Shown in pieces: positions 7,044 through 14,539 of a stretch of 16,703 bases of DNA (the first letter of the stretch is position 1; every line of letters starts with the position of its first letter). Origin of the DNA: SCQX01 sp035720945 (GTDB taxonomy: Bacteria; Pseudomonadota; Gammaproteobacteria; Burkholderiales; Burkholderiaceae_B); contig DASTNK010000067.1 of the NCBI GenBank assembly GCA_035720945.1, forward strand, positions 1 through 16,703. Direction: 5' to 3'. The translations under genes were made by a program, and so were the position numbers. The notes under the pieces were generated by a model that was not told the origin of the DNA, did not search any database, and was given only the letters and a program-made list of their open reading frames with translations.

Positions 7044-8432
7044 ATGGCTGGCGAGAAATCCGTCGAAACGACAGGGCTTTTGGGTTGGGTGGACCAGCGC
7101 TTTCCGCTGACGTCCACGTACAAGAAGCACCTGTCCGAATACTACGCACCCAAGAACTTCAATTTCTGGTATTTCTTCGGATCGCTCGCCCTGCTGGTGC
7201 TGGTCATCCAGATCGTCACGGGCATTTTCCTGGTCATGAACTACAAGCCCGACGCCGCGCTCGCGTTCGCGTCGGTCGAGTACATCATGCGCGAAGTGCC
7301 CTGGGGCTGGCTCATTCGCTACATGCACTCCACGGGCGCCTCGATGTTCTTCGTGGTGGTCTACCTGCACATGCTGCGCGGATTGTTCTACGGTTCGTAT
7401 CGCAAGCCGCGCGAACTGGTCTGGATCTTCGGCGTGGCCATCTTCCTGTGCCTCATGGGCGAAGCCTTCTTCGGCTATCTGCTGCCGTGGGGCCAGATGT
7501 CGTACTGGGGCGCGCAGGTCATCGTCAACCTGTTCTCGGCCATTCCCTTCATCGGACCCGACCTCTCCCTGTGGATCCGTGGCGACTACGTCGTGTCCGA
7601 CGCCACCCTGAACCGTTTCTTCGCCTTCCATGTCATCGCCATCCCGTTGGTCCTCATCGGCCTGGTGGTCGCCCACCTGGTGGCGCTGCATGAAGTGGGT
7701 TCCAACAACCCCGACGGCGTCGAAATCAAGCAGGGCCCCAAAGACCGCAACGGCCACCCCGTCGACGGCATCCCCTTCCACCCTTACTACACGGTGCACG
7801 ACATCATGGGCGTGGCCGGCTTCCTGCTGGTGTTCGCGGCCATCATCTTCTTCGCGCCTGAAATGGGCGGCTATTTCCTTGAAGCCAACAACTTCATCCC
7901 GGCCAACTCGCTCAAGACGCCGCCGCACATCTCGCCGGTCTGGTACTTCACACCGTTCTACACCATGCTGCGCGCCACCACCAGCGACTTCACCTGGGTG
8001 CTGTCGGCCGGCGCAATCATCGCGGCCATCGCCCTGTTCCTCAAGGGCAAGCTCTCGGGCGCCTGGCGCGTGATCACGCCGCTCATCCTCATCATCATCG
8101 CCATTCTCATGAAGGTCCTCGAAGCCAAGTTCTGGGGCGTCATGACCATGGGCACGTCGGTGCTCATCCTGGCCTTCCTGCCGTGGCTCGACCGCTCGCC
8201 GGCCAAGTCCATCCGCTACCGGCCCACATGGCACAAGTTCCTCTACGCCATATTCATCATCGATTTCCTGGTACTGGGCGCGATCGGCACGCAGGCCCCG
8301 AACCCCACCCTGAACATCATCAGCCAGATCGGAACCGTGATCTACATGGGCTTCTTCTTCCTGATGCCCGTCTGGAGTCGTCTCGGCAAGTTCAAGCAGG
8401 TGCCTGACCGAATCACGTTCCACCCCCACTAA
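7044..8432 (+). CDS. petB: Cytochrome b subunit of the bc1 complex
   Basis: Cytochrome b (462 residues) carries both hemes b and the Qo/Qi quinone sites. The heme ligands are H95 and H109 in one helix (13 residues between) and H196 and H211 in another. The second pair has 14 residues between, one more than in mitochondrial and alphaproteobacterial cytochrome b. The Qo motif reads P298-V-W-Y301 rather than PEWY. Other landmarks are GYLLPWGQMSYWGAQV (144-159), ALHEVGSNNPDG (214-225) and FHPYYTVHD (245-253). Beyond the usual eight helices there is a further hydrophobic segment near the C-terminus (about 399-417). AAGGAG at 7030-7035, 8 bases before the ATG, supports the start. PetC follows after 42-48 bp. 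Confidence 0.98.
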   Translation: MAGEKSVETTGLLGWVDQRFPLTSTYKKHLSEYYAPKNFNFWYFFGSLALLVLVIQIVTGIFLVMNYKPDAALAFASVEYIMREVPWGWLIRYMHSTGASMFFVVVYLHMLRGLFYGSYRKPRELVWIFGVAIFLCLMGEAFFGYLLPWGQMSYWGAQVIVNLFSAIPFIGPDLSLWIRGDYVVSDATLNRFFAFHVIAIPLVLIGLVVAHLVALHEVGSNNPDGVEIKQGPKDRNGHPVDGIPFHPYYTVHDIMGVAGFLLVFAAIIFFAPEMGGYFLEANNFIPANSLKTPPHISPVWYFTPFYTMLRATTSDFTWVLSAGAIIAAIALFLKGKLSGAWRVITPLILIIIAILMKVLEAKFWGVMTMGTSVLILAFLPWLDRSPAKSIRYRPTWHKFLYAIFIIDFLVLGAIGTQAPNPTLNIISQIGTVIYMGFFFLMPVWSRLGKFKQVPDRITFHPH

Positions 8433-8480
8433 GGTTCAGCCGTCGCACATCGAGGCCCGTCAAATATCTATGGAATGATC

Positions 8481-9308
8481 ATGATCAAAAAGCTGCTTGG
8501 TGCCCTGGCGTTGTCACTGACTTGCGCGGTTGCGTTCGCGGAAGGCAGTGCGTATCCGCTGGACCACGCCCCCGACCGACTCAACGACATGGCTTCGCTG
8601 CAAACCGGCGCCAAGTTGTTCGTGAACTACTGCCTGAATTGCCATAGCGCCAACATGATGCGCTACAACAAGCTGAAAGACCTTGGCCTGACCGACAACG
8701 AAATCAAGAAGAACCTGCTGTTCACCGGCAACAAGGTGGGCGACCTGATGCACGTCGCCATGCAGCCGGAAGACTCCAAGAAGTGGTTCGGCACCTCGCC
8801 CCCCGACCTGTCCGTCATCGCCCGCGCCAAGGGCATCGACTACATTTACACCTATCTGCGCTCGTTCTATCGCGATACGGCCCAACCCTCGGGCTGGAAC
8901 AATCTGGTGTTCCCCAAGGTCGCCATGCCCAACGTGCTGTGGCAGTTGCAGGGGCCGCGCGCGATGCACCGCGTGACCATCGAAAAGACCGAGAACGCCG
9001 CCGGCGTCGAGCATTGGCAGCGCACCACGTCCGACTACGACAGCCAGGGCTTTTCCACGATCAAGACCGAGGCGCTCAAAGGCTATGATCGCGGCCCCGT
9101 CGACAACGTCACGTACTCGGGCATCAACAGTACCCAGCGCGCGGCGTTCGACAACGACGCCGCCGACATCAGCAATTTCCTGCAATGGATGTCCGAACCC
9201 GGCCAGCAATTCCGCAAGGAACTGGGTGTCTGGGTCATGCTGTTCCTGATGCTCTTCTTCCTGGTGGCGTGGCGGCTCAACGCCGCTTACTGGAAAAACG
9301 TCAAATAA
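8481..9308 (+). CDS. petC: Cytochrome c1 subunit of the bc1 complex
   Basis: Cytochrome c1 (275 residues from this start) accepts electrons from the Rieske protein and passes them to soluble cytochrome c in the periplasm. A Sec signal peptide (MIKKLLGALALSL to AFA, about residues 1-20) is followed by the heme site C51-L-N-C54-H55. The likely methionine ligand is M149 in FPKVAMPNV, and a C-terminal membrane anchor spans about 249-266 (GVWVMLFLMLFFLVAW). Two ATG codons compete: 8475 and 8481. I prefer 8481 because GGA at 8472-8474 is spaced 6 bases from it, whereas it abuts 8475. A two-codon frame ATG-GAA-TGA (8470-8478) overlaps this region. The stop is followed by a chain of stem-loops. Confidence 0.96.
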   Translation: MIKKLLGALALSLTCAVAFAEGSAYPLDHAPDRLNDMASLQTGAKLFVNYCLNCHSANMMRYNKLKDLGLTDNEIKKNLLFTGNKVGDLMHVAMQPEDSKKWFGTSPPDLSVIARAKGIDYIYTYLRSFYRDTAQPSGWNNLVFPKVAMPNVLWQLQGPRAMHRVTIEKTENAAGVEHWQRTTSDYDSQGFSTIKTEALKGYDRGPVDNVTYSGINSTQRAAFDNDAADISNFLQWMSEPGQQFRKELGVWVMLFLMLFFLVAWRLNAAYWKNVK

Positions 9309-9311
9309 CCC

Positions 9312-9332
9312 GGTGTCGTGATTCACGGCACC
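9312..9332 (+). other. Stem-loop 1 after petC
   Basis: GGTGTCGTG (9312-9320) pairs with CACGGCACC (9324-9332), with a single T-G wobble and a 3-base ATT loop, 3 bp beyond the petC stop. It would protect or pause at the 3' end of the petABC message. No T-run follows. Confidence 0.5.
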
Positions 9333-9333
9333 A

Positions 9334-9357
9334 GCCGGGCGTCTCGCGGCGCCCGGC
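9334..9357 (+). other. Stem-loop 2 after petC
   Basis: GCCGGGCG (9334-9341) pairs perfectly with CGCCCGGC (9350-9357) around an 8-base loop, one base after the previous hairpin. A weaker 5-bp pair GGCAG/CTGCC (9364-9368, 9379-9383) follows. The role is probably 3'-end stability. Confidence 0.45.
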
Positions 9358-9394
9358 CTTCGCGGCAGGCCGATTAAGCTGCCATTCAAGAAAT

Positions 9395-9420
9395 GGGCGT
9401 AGTGTGGTTACGCCCGTTTT
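9395..9420 (+). terminator. Intrinsic terminator of the petABC operon
   Basis: GGGCGTA (9395-9401) pairs with TACGCCC (9409-9415) around a 7-base loop. It is followed at once by GTTTT and, after CCC, by a second TTTT. This is the most conventional rho-independent terminator in the window. Confidence 0.7.
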
Positions 9421-9429
9421 CCCTTTTCA

Positions 9430-9455
9430 GGGGCTGCGTTCCGCGCCCCGGTTTT
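9430..9455 (+). terminator. Second terminator-like hairpin just before sspA
   Basis: GGGGC-t-GCG (9430-9438) pairs with CGC-GCCCC (9442-9449), giving 8 bp with one bulged T and a 3-base loop, followed by GGTTTT. It ends only 32 bp before the sspA ATG. A separate sspA promoter has little room downstream of it, so it may act as an attenuator rather than a simple operon end. Confidence 0.5.
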
Positions 9456-9481
9456 CACCCCAATAGACTGGAATCCGCAAC

Positions 9482-10090
9482 ATGATGGTGCTCTATTCCG
9501 GGACGACATGCCCGTTTTCCCAACGCTGCCGATTCGTGCTTTTTGAAAAAGGCATGGATTTTGAAATCCGCGACATCGACCTTTACAACAAGCCTGAAGA
9601 CATCGCCGTGATGAATCCGTACGGCCAGGTGCCCATCCTGGTCGAGCGTGACCTGATTCTGTACGAATCCAGCATCATCAACGAGTACATCGACGAACGC
9701 TTTCCGCATCCGCAACTCATGCCGGCCGATCCGGTCATGCGTGCGCGCACGCGCCTGTTCCTGTACAACTTCGAAAAGGAACTGTTCGTACACGTCTCCA
9801 CGCTCGAAAACCGCGCCACGCCAGACCCCAAGGCCCTGGACCAGGCACGCCAGAACATCCGCGACCGCCTGTCGCAACTGGCGCCCATGCTGCTCAAGAA
9901 CAAGTACATGCTGGGCGACGAGTTCTCCATGCTGGACGTGGCCGTCGCCCCTCTGTTGTGGCGCCTGGACCACTACGGCATCGAACTGCCCAAGAACGCG
10001 GCGCCATTGCAGAAATACGCCGAGCGCATCTTCTCGCGCCCCGCCTATATCGAAGCGCTGACGCCGTCCGAAAAAGTCATGCGTCGTTGA
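9482..10090 (+). CDS. sspA: Stringent starvation protein A (GST-fold RNA polymerase-associated protein)
   Basis: SspA (202 residues) has a glutathione-S-transferase fold but in studied proteobacteria binds sigma-70 RNA polymerase and adjusts transcription in stationary phase, acid stress and virulence. The thioredoxin-like half spans about 1-78 (MVLYSGTTCPFSQRCR; MNPYGQVPILVERD at 44-57; ESSIINEYIDERFP). The helical half runs to the end. P75-H76-P77 corresponds to the surface PHP patch described as important for SspA function. ATG codons at 9482 and 9485 are both possible; the ribosome site is weak (GGA at about 9470). sspB begins 5 bases after the stop. The gene lies behind the petC terminator region, an order often seen in betaproteobacteria. 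Confidence 0.95.
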   Translation: MMVLYSGTTCPFSQRCRFVLFEKGMDFEIRDIDLYNKPEDIAVMNPYGQVPILVERDLILYESSIINEYIDERFPHPQLMPADPVMRARTRLFLYNFEKELFVHVSTLENRATPDPKALDQARQNIRDRLSQLAPMLLKNKYMLGDEFSMLDVAVAPLLWRLDHYGIELPKNAAPLQKYAERIFSRPAYIEALTPSEKVMRR

Positions 10091-10095
10091 CACCG

Positions 10096-10566
10096 ATGTC
10101 AGAATCCTCCACCAAGCCCTACCTGATCCGCGCGCTGCATGAATGGTGCACCGACAACGGCTATACCCCGCATATCGTGGTTACCGTCGATGCCAACACC
10201 GTCGTGCCGCGCGCCCACATCCACGATGGCCAGATCACGCTGAACATCGGCGCCCTGGCCACGAATCGTCTCATCCTGGGCAACGACTACATCGAATTCG
10301 AGGCCCGCTTCAGCGGCATGACCGAGCACATTTATGTGCCGGTCGCCACGGTCTCGGCCATCTACGCCCGGGAAACAGGGGCCGGAATGGGGTTCGAAGT
10401 GGCGGAATCGCAACCCTATGGCACCGATTCAGCGAATGCCGGGGGCGGCACCGAGCAAACGCCGGCAACCGTCAAAAGCGTCCCCACCGCCACCGAACCC
10501 GGCACAGCCGCAAACCCCGGCCACGACGACGACCCGAAGCGCCCGCGCCTGACAATCGTGAAGTAG
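10096..10566 (+). CDS. sspB: ClpXP protease specificity-enhancing factor SspB
   Basis: SspB (156 residues) is the adaptor that delivers ssrA-tagged peptides from stalled ribosomes to the ClpXP protease. The substrate-binding domain (about 1-110) includes STKPYLIRALHEWCTDNG and HIVVTVD. It continues with GQITLNIGALATNRLILGND and FSGMTEHIYVPVATVSAIYAR. A disordered Gly/Ala/Pro/Thr linker follows, and the chain ends in RPRLTIVK, the short ClpX-docking tail of the family. The start ATG is 5 bases past the sspA stop without a clear ribosome site, implying translational coupling. The frame is open further upstream inside sspA, but only this start gives the normal SspB N-terminus. A 9-bp stem begins at the last base of its stop codon. 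Confidence 0.95.
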   Translation: MSESSTKPYLIRALHEWCTDNGYTPHIVVTVDANTVVPRAHIHDGQITLNIGALATNRLILGNDYIEFEARFSGMTEHIYVPVATVSAIYARETGAGMGFEVAESQPYGTDSANAGGGTEQTPATVKSVPTATEPGTAANPGHDDDPKRPRLTIVK

Positions 10567-10592
10567 CGGGCCACGACGTGTCGGTGGCCCGC
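10566..10592. terminator. Stem-loop between convergent sspB and the aldolase gene
   Basis: GCGGGCCAC (10566-10574) pairs perfectly with GTGGCCCGC (10584-10592) around a 9-base loop. It fills the 30-bp gap between the two stop codons, so it can serve both strands. There is only a short T-rich stretch (CCTTATTTG) beyond it on the plus strand. Confidence 0.6.
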
Positions 10593-10596
10593 GCCC

Positions 10597-11358
10597 TTAT
10601 TTGTACAGCGCGGCCAGCCGGGCGGTTTCGCGCGCCAGCACCGCCACATCGAGCGCGACGGCCGTGAACAGCGACCCCAGTTCCATGTAGCGGCGCGCCT
10701 GTTTTTCTTCCAGCGCCAGGATGCCCGGCGCCTTGCCGCAGGCCAGGATGCGCCGCATGGCATCGGCAATGGCCGATTGCACCTCTGGGTGGCCGGCATC
10801 GCCCGTGTGGCCAAGACTCGCGGCCAGGTCCGCCGGCCCGATGAACAGCCCGTCCACCCCATCCACCGCGGCAATGGCTTCCAGGTTGTCCAACCCCTTG
10901 CGCGATTCGATTTGCACCACGACGCAGAGCTCGGCCTCGCAGCGCTGTGAGTAGTCTCGCACACGGCCGAAGCCGCTGGCGCGCATCACCCCGCCCGCGC
11001 CACGGTGCCCGCGCGGCGGGTAGCGCGTGCCGGCCACGGCCAGCGCGGCTTCGTCGGCATCCTGCACATAAGGCACCAGCACGGTCTGGGCGCCGACATC
11101 GAGCACACGCTTGAGCTGCACCGCATCGTTGCAAGTGGGCCGCACGATGGGCGACACCGGATGGGCCGCCATGGATTGCAGTTGCGACAGCACGCTTTCT
11201 ATGTCGTTGGGCGCGTGCTCGGTGTCGATGACCAGCCAGTCGAAGCCCGATCCGGCGACGATCTCCGCGCTATAGCGGCTGGCCAACGATACCCACATGC
11301 CAACCTGATGCCGCTTTGCGAGAAGATTGCGTTTGAACTGGTTGGCTGGAATGTCCAT
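10597..11358 (-). CDS. HpcH/HpaI-family class II aldolase, GarL-like (2-keto-3-deoxy sugar-acid aldolase)
   Basis: A 253-residue metal-dependent pyruvate aldolase. From memory it reads close to GarL, which cleaves 5-keto-4-deoxy-D-glucarate to pyruvate and tartronate semialdehyde: GFDWLVIDTEHAPNDI, RYPPRGHRG, VQIES and IGPADLAASLGH all fit. Counting from the ATG at 11358, the likely catalytic and metal residues are H48 (EHAPND), R73 (VRPT), E151 (QIES) and D177 (GPADL). The ribosome site AAAGGA (11369-11364) lies 5 bases before the ATG at 11358, but only 2 before 11361 and downstream of 11373, so 11358 is preferred. It is last in the minus-strand transporter operon. With the UxaA-type dehydratase at 15475 it suggests aldarate degradation. 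HpaI- or RhmA-like substrates are alternatives. Confidence 0.88.
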   Translation of the reverse strand: MDIPANQFKRNLLAKRHQVGMWVSLASRYSAEIVAGSGFDWLVIDTEHAPNDIESVLSQLQSMAAHPVSPIVRPTCNDAVQLKRVLDVGAQTVLVPYVQDADEAALAVAGTRYPPRGHRGAGGVMRASGFGRVRDYSQRCEAELCVVVQIESRKGLDNLEAIAAVDGVDGLFIGPADLAASLGHTGDAGHPEVQSAIADAMRRILACGKAPGILALEEKQARRYMELGSLFTAVALDVAVLARETARLAALYK

Positions 11359-11380
11359 CATCGTCCTTTGCATGAATGCC

Positions 11381-11419
11381 GGCCACGCCCGGGGTTCACA
11401 TCACCCGCCCGGCGTGGCC
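11381..11419 (-). other. Intercistronic hairpin between binding-protein and aldolase genes
   Basis: GGCCACGCC (11381-11389) and GGCGTGGCC (11411-11419) form a perfect 9-bp stem. The 21-base loop can add a CGGG/CCCG pairing. In the minus-strand message it lies just after the binding-protein stop and before the aldolase ribosome site. It could protect the upstream mRNA from 3' decay and reduce aldolase expression. Confidence 0.5.
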
Positions 11420-11440
11420 TGCGATACGGCGCGCTATGCG

Positions 11441-12244
11441 TCAAGCGCCTTCGGACATGACATCCTTGGGCAGATCGGCCCCATGATACTTCTTGTAGAT
11501 GGCGTTGAGCTCGCCGTTCTTCAGGTCCTTGCGGATCAGTTCATTCAACTTGTCTTTCAGGGCCGTATTGTTTTTGGTCACACCAAAGCCCAGCATGGAC
11601 GTGGACATGACCACCTTGATCTGCAGCGCCTTGGCGGGGTCTTTCTTGTTCAGGGCGGCGATGATGGCCGGCGCGGTGGAGAATATCTTCGCCTGGCCGC
11701 TGATGATGGCGGTGATGGCGGTGGCGTCGTTTTCGAAACGGACGATGTTCGTTCCGGGCGGCGCGAGGCGTGTCACGTTGTTGTCATTGGTGGTGCCGCG
11801 GGCCGTGACCACGGTTTTGCCGGCCAGGTCTTTCATCGAACCGATGGCCATGTCCTTGGGCGCCGCGATCACCGATTGGATGGCGGCATAGGGGATGGTG
11901 AAGTCGATGACCTTCTTGCGCGCATCGGTGACCGACAAGCTCGAGATCACCACATCGGCCTTGTTGGTCAGCAGGAACGGGATGCGGTTGGCCTGGGTGG
12001 TGGGCACGATTTCAAGCTTGACGCCCAGGTCCTTGGCGATCAGACGGGCGGTGTCCACGTCCGACCCCACCTCTTTCAGCGAGCTGTTCTTCATGCCATA
12101 TGGCGGAGCGTTCAAGTCAATCGCCACGCGCAACACTTTGCTCTTCATCACTTGATCGAGCGTGTTGGCATGCGCGGCGGGCACAGCGCACGCCAGTGCC
12201 ACGGCGGCGCTGGCCAGCGCCAGAGTGAATCGTGCTTGCTTCAT
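11441..12244 (-). CDS. Periplasmic substrate-binding protein of a polar-amino-acid-type ABC transporter
   Basis: A 267-residue SBP_bac_3-type binding protein. The Sec signal peptide is clear (MKQARFTLAL to AAHA, cleavage about 26/27). The mature domain begins LRVAIDLNAPPYG and continues with GSDVDTARLIAKDLGVKLEIVP, then NKADVVISSLSVTDARKK and FTIPY, the standard two-lobe pattern of polar amino acid receptors. The start at 12244 has AAGGAG 8 bases upstream; open frame further upstream lacks this. It is the fourth gene of the minus-strand operon and is flanked by hairpins (11381-11419 and 12270-12295). The ligand is not predictable from the fold. The context of a GarL-like aldolase and a sugar-acid dehydratase makes an organic acid as plausible as an amino acid. 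Confidence 0.9.
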   Translation of the reverse strand: MKQARFTLALASAAVALACAVPAAHANTLDQVMKSKVLRVAIDLNAPPYGMKNSSLKEVGSDVDTARLIAKDLGVKLEIVPTTQANRIPFLLTNKADVVISSLSVTDARKKVIDFTIPYAAIQSVIAAPKDMAIGSMKDLAGKTVVTARGTTNDNNVTRLAPPGTNIVRFENDATAITAIISGQAKIFSTAPAIIAALNKKDPAKALQIKVVMSTSMLGFGVTKNNTALKDKLNELIRKDLKNGELNAIYKKYHGADLPKDVMSEGA

Positions 12245-12269
12245 CAAAAGTCTCCTTGGTGTGGTGGGG

Positions 12270-12295
12270 CGCCGGCGGGAAAACCCCCGCTGGCG
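12270..12295 (-). other. Intercistronic hairpin between ATPase and binding-protein genes
   Basis: CGCCGGCGGG (12270-12279) pairs with CCCGCTGGCG (12286-12295), 10 bp with one G-T wobble, around a 6-base loop. In the minus-strand message it follows the ATPase stop and precedes the binding-protein ribosome site. No T-run follows, so it is more likely a stability or processing element than a terminator. Confidence 0.5.
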
Positions 12296-12306
12296 TGGAA
12301 ACGGCG

Positions 12307-13041
12307 TCAAAGCCCGTTGCTGACGAACTGCCTGAGTTCTGGTGTGGCGGGGTTGCGCAGGATGTCGGCCGAACCCTCTTCATGGATCCGGCCCTCGTGC
12401 ATGAACACCACGCGATGCGCCAATTTCATGGCGAACGCCATTTCATGGGTGACCAGCACCATGGTCATGCCTTCGCGCGCGAGCTTTTCAATGACGCGCA
12501 GGACTTCGCCCGTGAGTTGCGGATCCAGCGCCGAGGTGACCTCATCGAACAGCATCAGCTTTGGACCCATGGCCAGCGAACGCGCGATCGCCACCCGCTG
12601 CTGCTGCCCCCCGGAGAGCTGTTCGGGATAGAACGACGCCTTTTCCGCCAGGCCGACCTGTGACAGCACCTGGTGCGCCACTTTCTTCGCCTGAGGCTTG
12701 GACATCTTGCGCACCGATACCGGGGCCAGCGTGATGTTCTGTTCGACCGTGAGGTGCGGGAACAGGTTGTAGCTCTGGAATACGATGCCCACGTCCTGGC
12801 GCAGCGCCTTCAGGTCCCTGCGGGGGATGCCAGCGCCGAACGTGTGGCCGCACACGTTGATCTCGCCCTCGTCTATGTGTTCGAGATGGTCCATGCAGCG
12901 CAACGCCGTGCTCTTGCCGGAGCCGCTCTGGCCGATGATGGCGACGATCTCGCCCTTTTGCACAGACAGGTCGATGCCTTTCAGGACATGGTTGTCTCCG
13001 AAGCGCTTGTGTACGTTGCTGAGACGGACGACTTCCGACAT
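12307..13041 (-). CDS. ABC transporter ATP-binding protein, polar amino acid type
   Basis: A 244-residue ATPase of the GlnQ/HisP type that powers import. All motifs are present: Walker A GQSGSGKST (37-45, K43), Q-loop VFQSYNLFPHLT (87-98), signature LSGGQQQR (142-149), Walker B LMLFDEVTSALDP (162-174, D166, E167) and the switch histidine H199 in VTHEM. The length is normal for the family. AAGGAAA precedes the ATG at 13041 by about 8 bases. It lies 25 bp after the upstream permease stop and 62 bp before the binding-protein start, in a five-gene minus-strand operon. Confidence 0.95.
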   Translation of the reverse strand: MSEVVRLSNVHKRFGDNHVLKGIDLSVQKGEIVAIIGQSGSGKSTALRCMDHLEHIDEGEINVCGHTFGAGIPRRDLKALRQDVGIVFQSYNLFPHLTVEQNITLAPVSVRKMSKPQAKKVAHQVLSQVGLAEKASFYPEQLSGGQQQRVAIARSLAMGPKLMLFDEVTSALDPQLTGEVLRVIEKLAREGMTMVLVTHEMAFAMKLAHRVVFMHEGRIHEEGSADILRNPATPELRQFVSNGL

Positions 13042-13066
13042 GGCGGTTTCCTTGGTGGGTGACGGT

Positions 13067-13714
13067 TCAGCTTTGGGCGAGCGTCAGTTTGCGCTCCAGC
13101 TTCAGGCTGAGCCAGGACAGGGGGTAGCAGATGATGAAATACAGGACGGCCGCCACGCCAAAATACAGGAATGGTTTGAACGTGGCGTTGTTCAGGATCT
13201 TGGCGTTGTACGACAGTTCGGCGAAGCCGATGACGAGCGATGCGAACGACGTGTTCTTGACGATCTGCACCATGAACCCCACAGTGGGCGGGGTGGCGAT
13301 GCGCACGGCCTGCGGCAAGACAACCTTGAACATGCGCTGCACCTTGTTCAGGCCCAGGCACTCGGCCGCCTCCCATTGGTTGCGGGGAACCGATTCGATG
13401 CAGCCGCGCCAGATTTCGCCCAGGAAGGCACCGCTTTGCACCGACAGCGCCAGCACGGCGGCCACCAGGGCGGGCACCGATTCATACCCCATGATCGACG
13501 GCCCGTAGAAACACACGCCCATGAGCACCAGCAGCGGGGTGCCCTGGATGACCTGGATGTAGGTGAACGCGGCGCCGCGCACGGGCGTGCGCGGCGACAC
13601 CCGCATGAGGGCGACCGCTAGCCCGATCATCCCCCCGAACACGAACGTGAGGACGGACAGCAGCACCGTGCCCCATGCCCCCTGGATGAGATAGGCGATT
13701 TGCGCGGAATTCAT
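13067..13714 (-). CDS. ABC transporter permease, His/Glu/Gln/Arg/opine family
   Basis: A 215-residue inner-membrane permease with about five hydrophobic helices (near 10-35, 55-72, 80-95, 140-165 and 184-205). The short N-terminal block YIQVIQGTPLLVLMG (52-66) is typical of polar amino acid permeases. The EAA loop contacting the ATPase is WEAAECLGLNKVQRMFKVVLP (114-134, with E115 and G121). It pairs with the second permease encoded 10 bp upstream to form a heterodimeric pore. GAGGG, about 8 bases before the ATG, serves as ribosome site. Function is assigned by family and operon position. Confidence 0.93.
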   Translation of the reverse strand: MNSAQIAYLIQGAWGTVLLSVLTFVFGGMIGLAVALMRVSPRTPVRGAAFTYIQVIQGTPLLVLMGVCFYGPSIMGYESVPALVAAVLALSVQSGAFLGEIWRGCIESVPRNQWEAAECLGLNKVQRMFKVVLPQAVRIATPPTVGFMVQIVKNTSFASLVIGFAELSYNAKILNNATFKPFLYFGVAAVLYFIICYPLSWLSLKLERKLTLAQS

Positions 13715-13724
13715 GAACCCGCCC

Positions 13725-14408
13725 TCACAGCAGCGTGCCGAGACGGCGTTTGCGGACGAACATGGCCTTGCCCAGCCCCCAGAACAGGGCGCGCACGAGG
13801 AACGACAACGCCAGATAGACGACCCACAGGACGATGAACACCTCGAAGTTGCGGAAGGTCAGCGACTGGACCCGGCCGGCAACGCCGAACAGATCGTCGG
13901 TGCCGACCGCCGACAGGATGCTGGTGACCAGCATGAGCAGGATGAACTGGCTGGTGAGGGCGGGATAGACGCGCTCTAGCGCCGGCACCAGGATGACGTG
14001 CCAGTAGACGCGCAGGGGCGACAGACCCAGACATTCGGCGGCCTCGCGCTGGCTGCGCGGCACCGACTCGATGCCCGCGCGCACGATCTCGCAGGTGTAG
14101 GCGGTGATGTTGATCACCAGCGCGGTGATGGCCCCCACCAGAATGGGCATGGTCAGACCCACGCTGGACAGGCCGAAGATGAAGAAATAACTCTGGATGA
14201 TGAGCGGCGTGTTGCGGATGACCTCTACATAGGCGCCCACGACTTTGCGCAACACGGGATAGGACGAGCTGCGGGCGATGGCGCACACGACCCCCATGAC
14301 GAAGCCGGCGACTGTCGACCAGAACGACATGACCAGCGTGGTCTCCACCCCGGAGACGAACAAATGCCAGTAGGCAAGCACTGAGGCGAAATCGAATTGA
14401 TACGTCAT
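13725..14408 (-). CDS. ABC transporter permease, His/Glu/Gln/Arg/opine family (first gene of the operon)
   Basis: A 227-residue permease with the same plan as its neighbour: an N-terminal helix (about 20-44), VEVIRNTPLIIQSYFFIFGL (61-80), and the EAA loop REAAECLGLSPLRVYWHVILVP (121-142, with E122 and G128). Further helices lie near 151-168 and 190-210. The frame is open to 14483, but the ATG at 14408 gives the usual short N-terminus (MTYQFDFASV); no strong ribosome site is visible. It is the promoter-proximal gene of the minus-strand operon and faces the GntR regulator across 275 bp containing two operator-like sites. Confidence 0.92.
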   Translation of the reverse strand: MTYQFDFASVLAYWHLFVSGVETTLVMSFWSTVAGFVMGVVCAIARSSSYPVLRKVVGAYVEVIRNTPLIIQSYFFIFGLSSVGLTMPILVGAITALVINITAYTCEIVRAGIESVPRSQREAAECLGLSPLRVYWHVILVPALERVYPALTSQFILLMLVTSILSAVGTDDLFGVAGRVQSLTFRNFEVFIVLWVVYLALSFLVRALFWGLGKAMFVRKRRLGTLL

Positions 14409-14510
14409 TGCCGGGCTTAAGGTGCTGTGTGGTGGGTTCGAATACTCGACTCCGGCGCCTGTGCCCGCCACGCGGCAGCACACTTGCCCACACCGAAAAA
14501 ATGGGAATCG

Positions 14511-14539
14511 GGCATATCCTACCTTTTAAAATTGGTAAA
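14511..14539 (-). promoter_or_regulatory. Candidate promoter of the transporter-aldolase operon
   Basis: On the minus strand TTTACC (14539-14534) is followed, after 17 bp, by TATGCC (14516-14511). The -10 is weak, but the geometry mirrors the gntR promoter. In both, the right half of a TGGT-N3-ACCA site supplies the -35. Transcription would start near 14504, about 95 bp before the first permease. Confidence 0.35.

Noticed and set aside
6978..8429. A 483-codon open frame antisense to petB.
   Set aside because: It is the mirror of a strongly conserved cytochrome b gene in high-GC DNA. The translation is a His/Asp/Glu/Arg-rich low-information chain with no family motifs.
11327..12631. A 434-codon plus-strand open frame across the binding-protein and ATPase genes.
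   Set aside because: It is antisense to genes with clear signal peptide and Walker motifs. The translation is Gly/Asp/His-rich and looks like a shadow.
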